From: JAAFHB01 sp038240855
Lineage (GTDB): Bacteria > Bacteroidota > Bacteroidia > Bacteroidales > Prolixibacteraceae
Assembly: GCA_038240855.1 (NCBI GenBank)
Contig: JBBRGI010000248.1
Span: 1 to 5,720, forward strand
Length of the DNA: 5,720 bases
Direction of reading: 5' to 3'
This document shows, one piece after another, positions 5,178 through 5,720 of the stretch; position 1 is the first letter of the stretch; each line of letters starts with the position of its first letter. The translations under genes were made by a program, and so were the position numbers. Below the pieces are notes generated by a model. It worked only from the letters and a program-made list of their open reading frames with translations. It did not search any database and had not been told where the DNA came from.

Positions 5178-5720
5178 TGTATCTTTTCGGCACTCAACTG
5201 ATTTCCCAGGAACAAGCTCGCATGCGACTCAAAATTGGAAACAGATTCTGTTGTCAAAAAGCGGCGTGATCCCTGTTTCGAACACATGAGGTCAATTTCA
5301 GGATGCCTGACCATGTAATCAGCAAGAGATTCAGCAATTATTGGACCTTGCTCAAAAATCATTACCTGCTCCGGAAGAAATTTTTTGATTGTGGGCATCA
5401 AAAGCGGGTAGTGGGTACATCCCAGGATCAGTGCATCAATTTCCACATCCTGGCTAAACAAATGATCAATATTTTTCCGGATTATGTATTCTGCCGCGGG
5501 ACCGGTTGTTTCGTCATTCTCCACCAACGGCACCCACAAAGGACAGGCTTCCTGGGTGACAATAAGCCCATCACCTGAAATTTTGGCAATCTCCAGCGGA
5601 TAAGAACCCGAAGTGACGGTTCCAGTTGTCCCCACAACACCCACATGCCCCGTTTTTGTATAGAGGGGTATCTTTTCCGCACTGGGTCGAATAACACCCA
5701 AAACCCTTCTTGAGGAATCG
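5171..5720 (-). CDS. murI: Glutamate racemase, C-terminal part (5' end outside the window)
   Basis: The last 182 residues of glutamate racemase are visible; the family is usually about 270. The N-terminal part with the first catalytic cysteine lies beyond the window. The reading frame stays open to the edge and reads SSRRVLGVIRPSAE, so the in-frame TTG at 5701 is not a start. Recognisable segments are GTTGTVTSGSYP, the QEACPLWVPLVEN segment, and LGCTHYPLL, whose cysteine (codon 5417-5419) is the second catalytic residue. The cytoplasmic enzyme interconverts L- and D-glutamate through a cofactor-independent two-cysteine mechanism and supplies D-Glu for peptidoglycan. The C-terminus runs past the core with a short polar tail ending KIHL. 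The stop codon lies inside the second copy of a 21-bp tandem duplication. The gene converges on the kinase with 41 bases between stops. Confidence 0.95.
   Translation of the reverse strand, partial: DSSRRVLGVIRPSAEKIPLYTKTGHVGVVGTTGTVTSGSYPLEIAKISGDGLIVTQEACPLWVPLVENDETTGPAAEYIIRKNIDHLFSQDVEIDALILGCTHYPLLMPTIKKFLPEQVMIFEQGPIIAESLADYMVRHPEIDLMCSKQGSRRFLTTESVSNFESHASLFLGNQLSAEKIHL

Noticed and set aside
5303..5578. 91-residue open frame on the plus strand within murI
   Set aside because: It overlaps strongly conserved glutamate racemase motifs on the opposite strand, so it is a shadow frame.
5699..5701. TTG as the murI start codon
   Set aside because: The frame remains open to the window edge with conserved racemase sequence upstream, so the gene is simply cut by the window.
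1..5720. CRISPR array, tRNA, rRNA or toxin-antitoxin operon
   Set aside because: No regularly spaced repeats, cloverleaf, rRNA-like sequence or paired small genes with such motifs were seen. The only tandem repeat is the two-copy unit at 5138-5177.

Overview
This window looks like the chromosome of a member of the Bacteroidota. Three signs point that way: a perfect TAnnTTTG-type -7 promoter element ahead of the first gene, no clear Shine-Dalgarno sequences, and AT-rich intergenic DNA. A sugar nucleotidyltransferase next to a NahK/AmgK-like sugar kinase also fits that phylum. The placement is inference from these features, not from a database search.

Layout. (1) 71-592 (+): a complete gamma-class carbonic anhydrase-like hexapeptide-repeat protein. 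(2) About 745-2232: an IS110-family insertion sequence. Its transposase (855-2095, +) is split by a -1 frame disruption in an A9 run. The non-coding DNA on both sides of the transposase is rich in nested stem-loops. The downstream part has two consecutive stem / internal-loop / hairpin modules, the architecture expected of an IS110/IS1111 guide RNA (bridge RNA or seekRNA). A 10-bp inverted repeat (745-754 / 2223-2232) may mark the element's subterminal ends. (3) 2357-2665 (+): a small, very highly charged helical protein of unknown function, preceded by a 13-bp palindrome. (4) 2666-2951: a non-coding stretch with two hairpins and a weak promoter candidate. (5) 2952-3851 (+): a sugar-1-phosphate nucleotidyltransferase. 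(6) 4035-5129 (+): an aminoglycoside-phosphotransferase-fold sugar kinase. (7) 5171-5720 (-): the C-terminal two thirds of glutamate racemase (murI), convergent with the kinase and running off the window edge. The 41-bp convergent junction holds a 21-bp tandem duplication and an 11-bp hairpin.

How the genes work together. The kinase and nucleotidyltransferase could form a two-step salvage route: a free sugar is phosphorylated at its anomeric carbon and then converted to an NDP-sugar, as NahK plus an uridylyltransferase or AmgK plus MurU do in other bacteria. The substrate cannot be read from the sequence. MurI supplies D-glutamate for peptidoglycan, which is compatible with a cell-wall theme but does not prove one. 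The most unusual content is the IS110 element, with its candidate guide RNA and its frameshifted transposase. The family is known, but this element's RNA and ends are worth testing.
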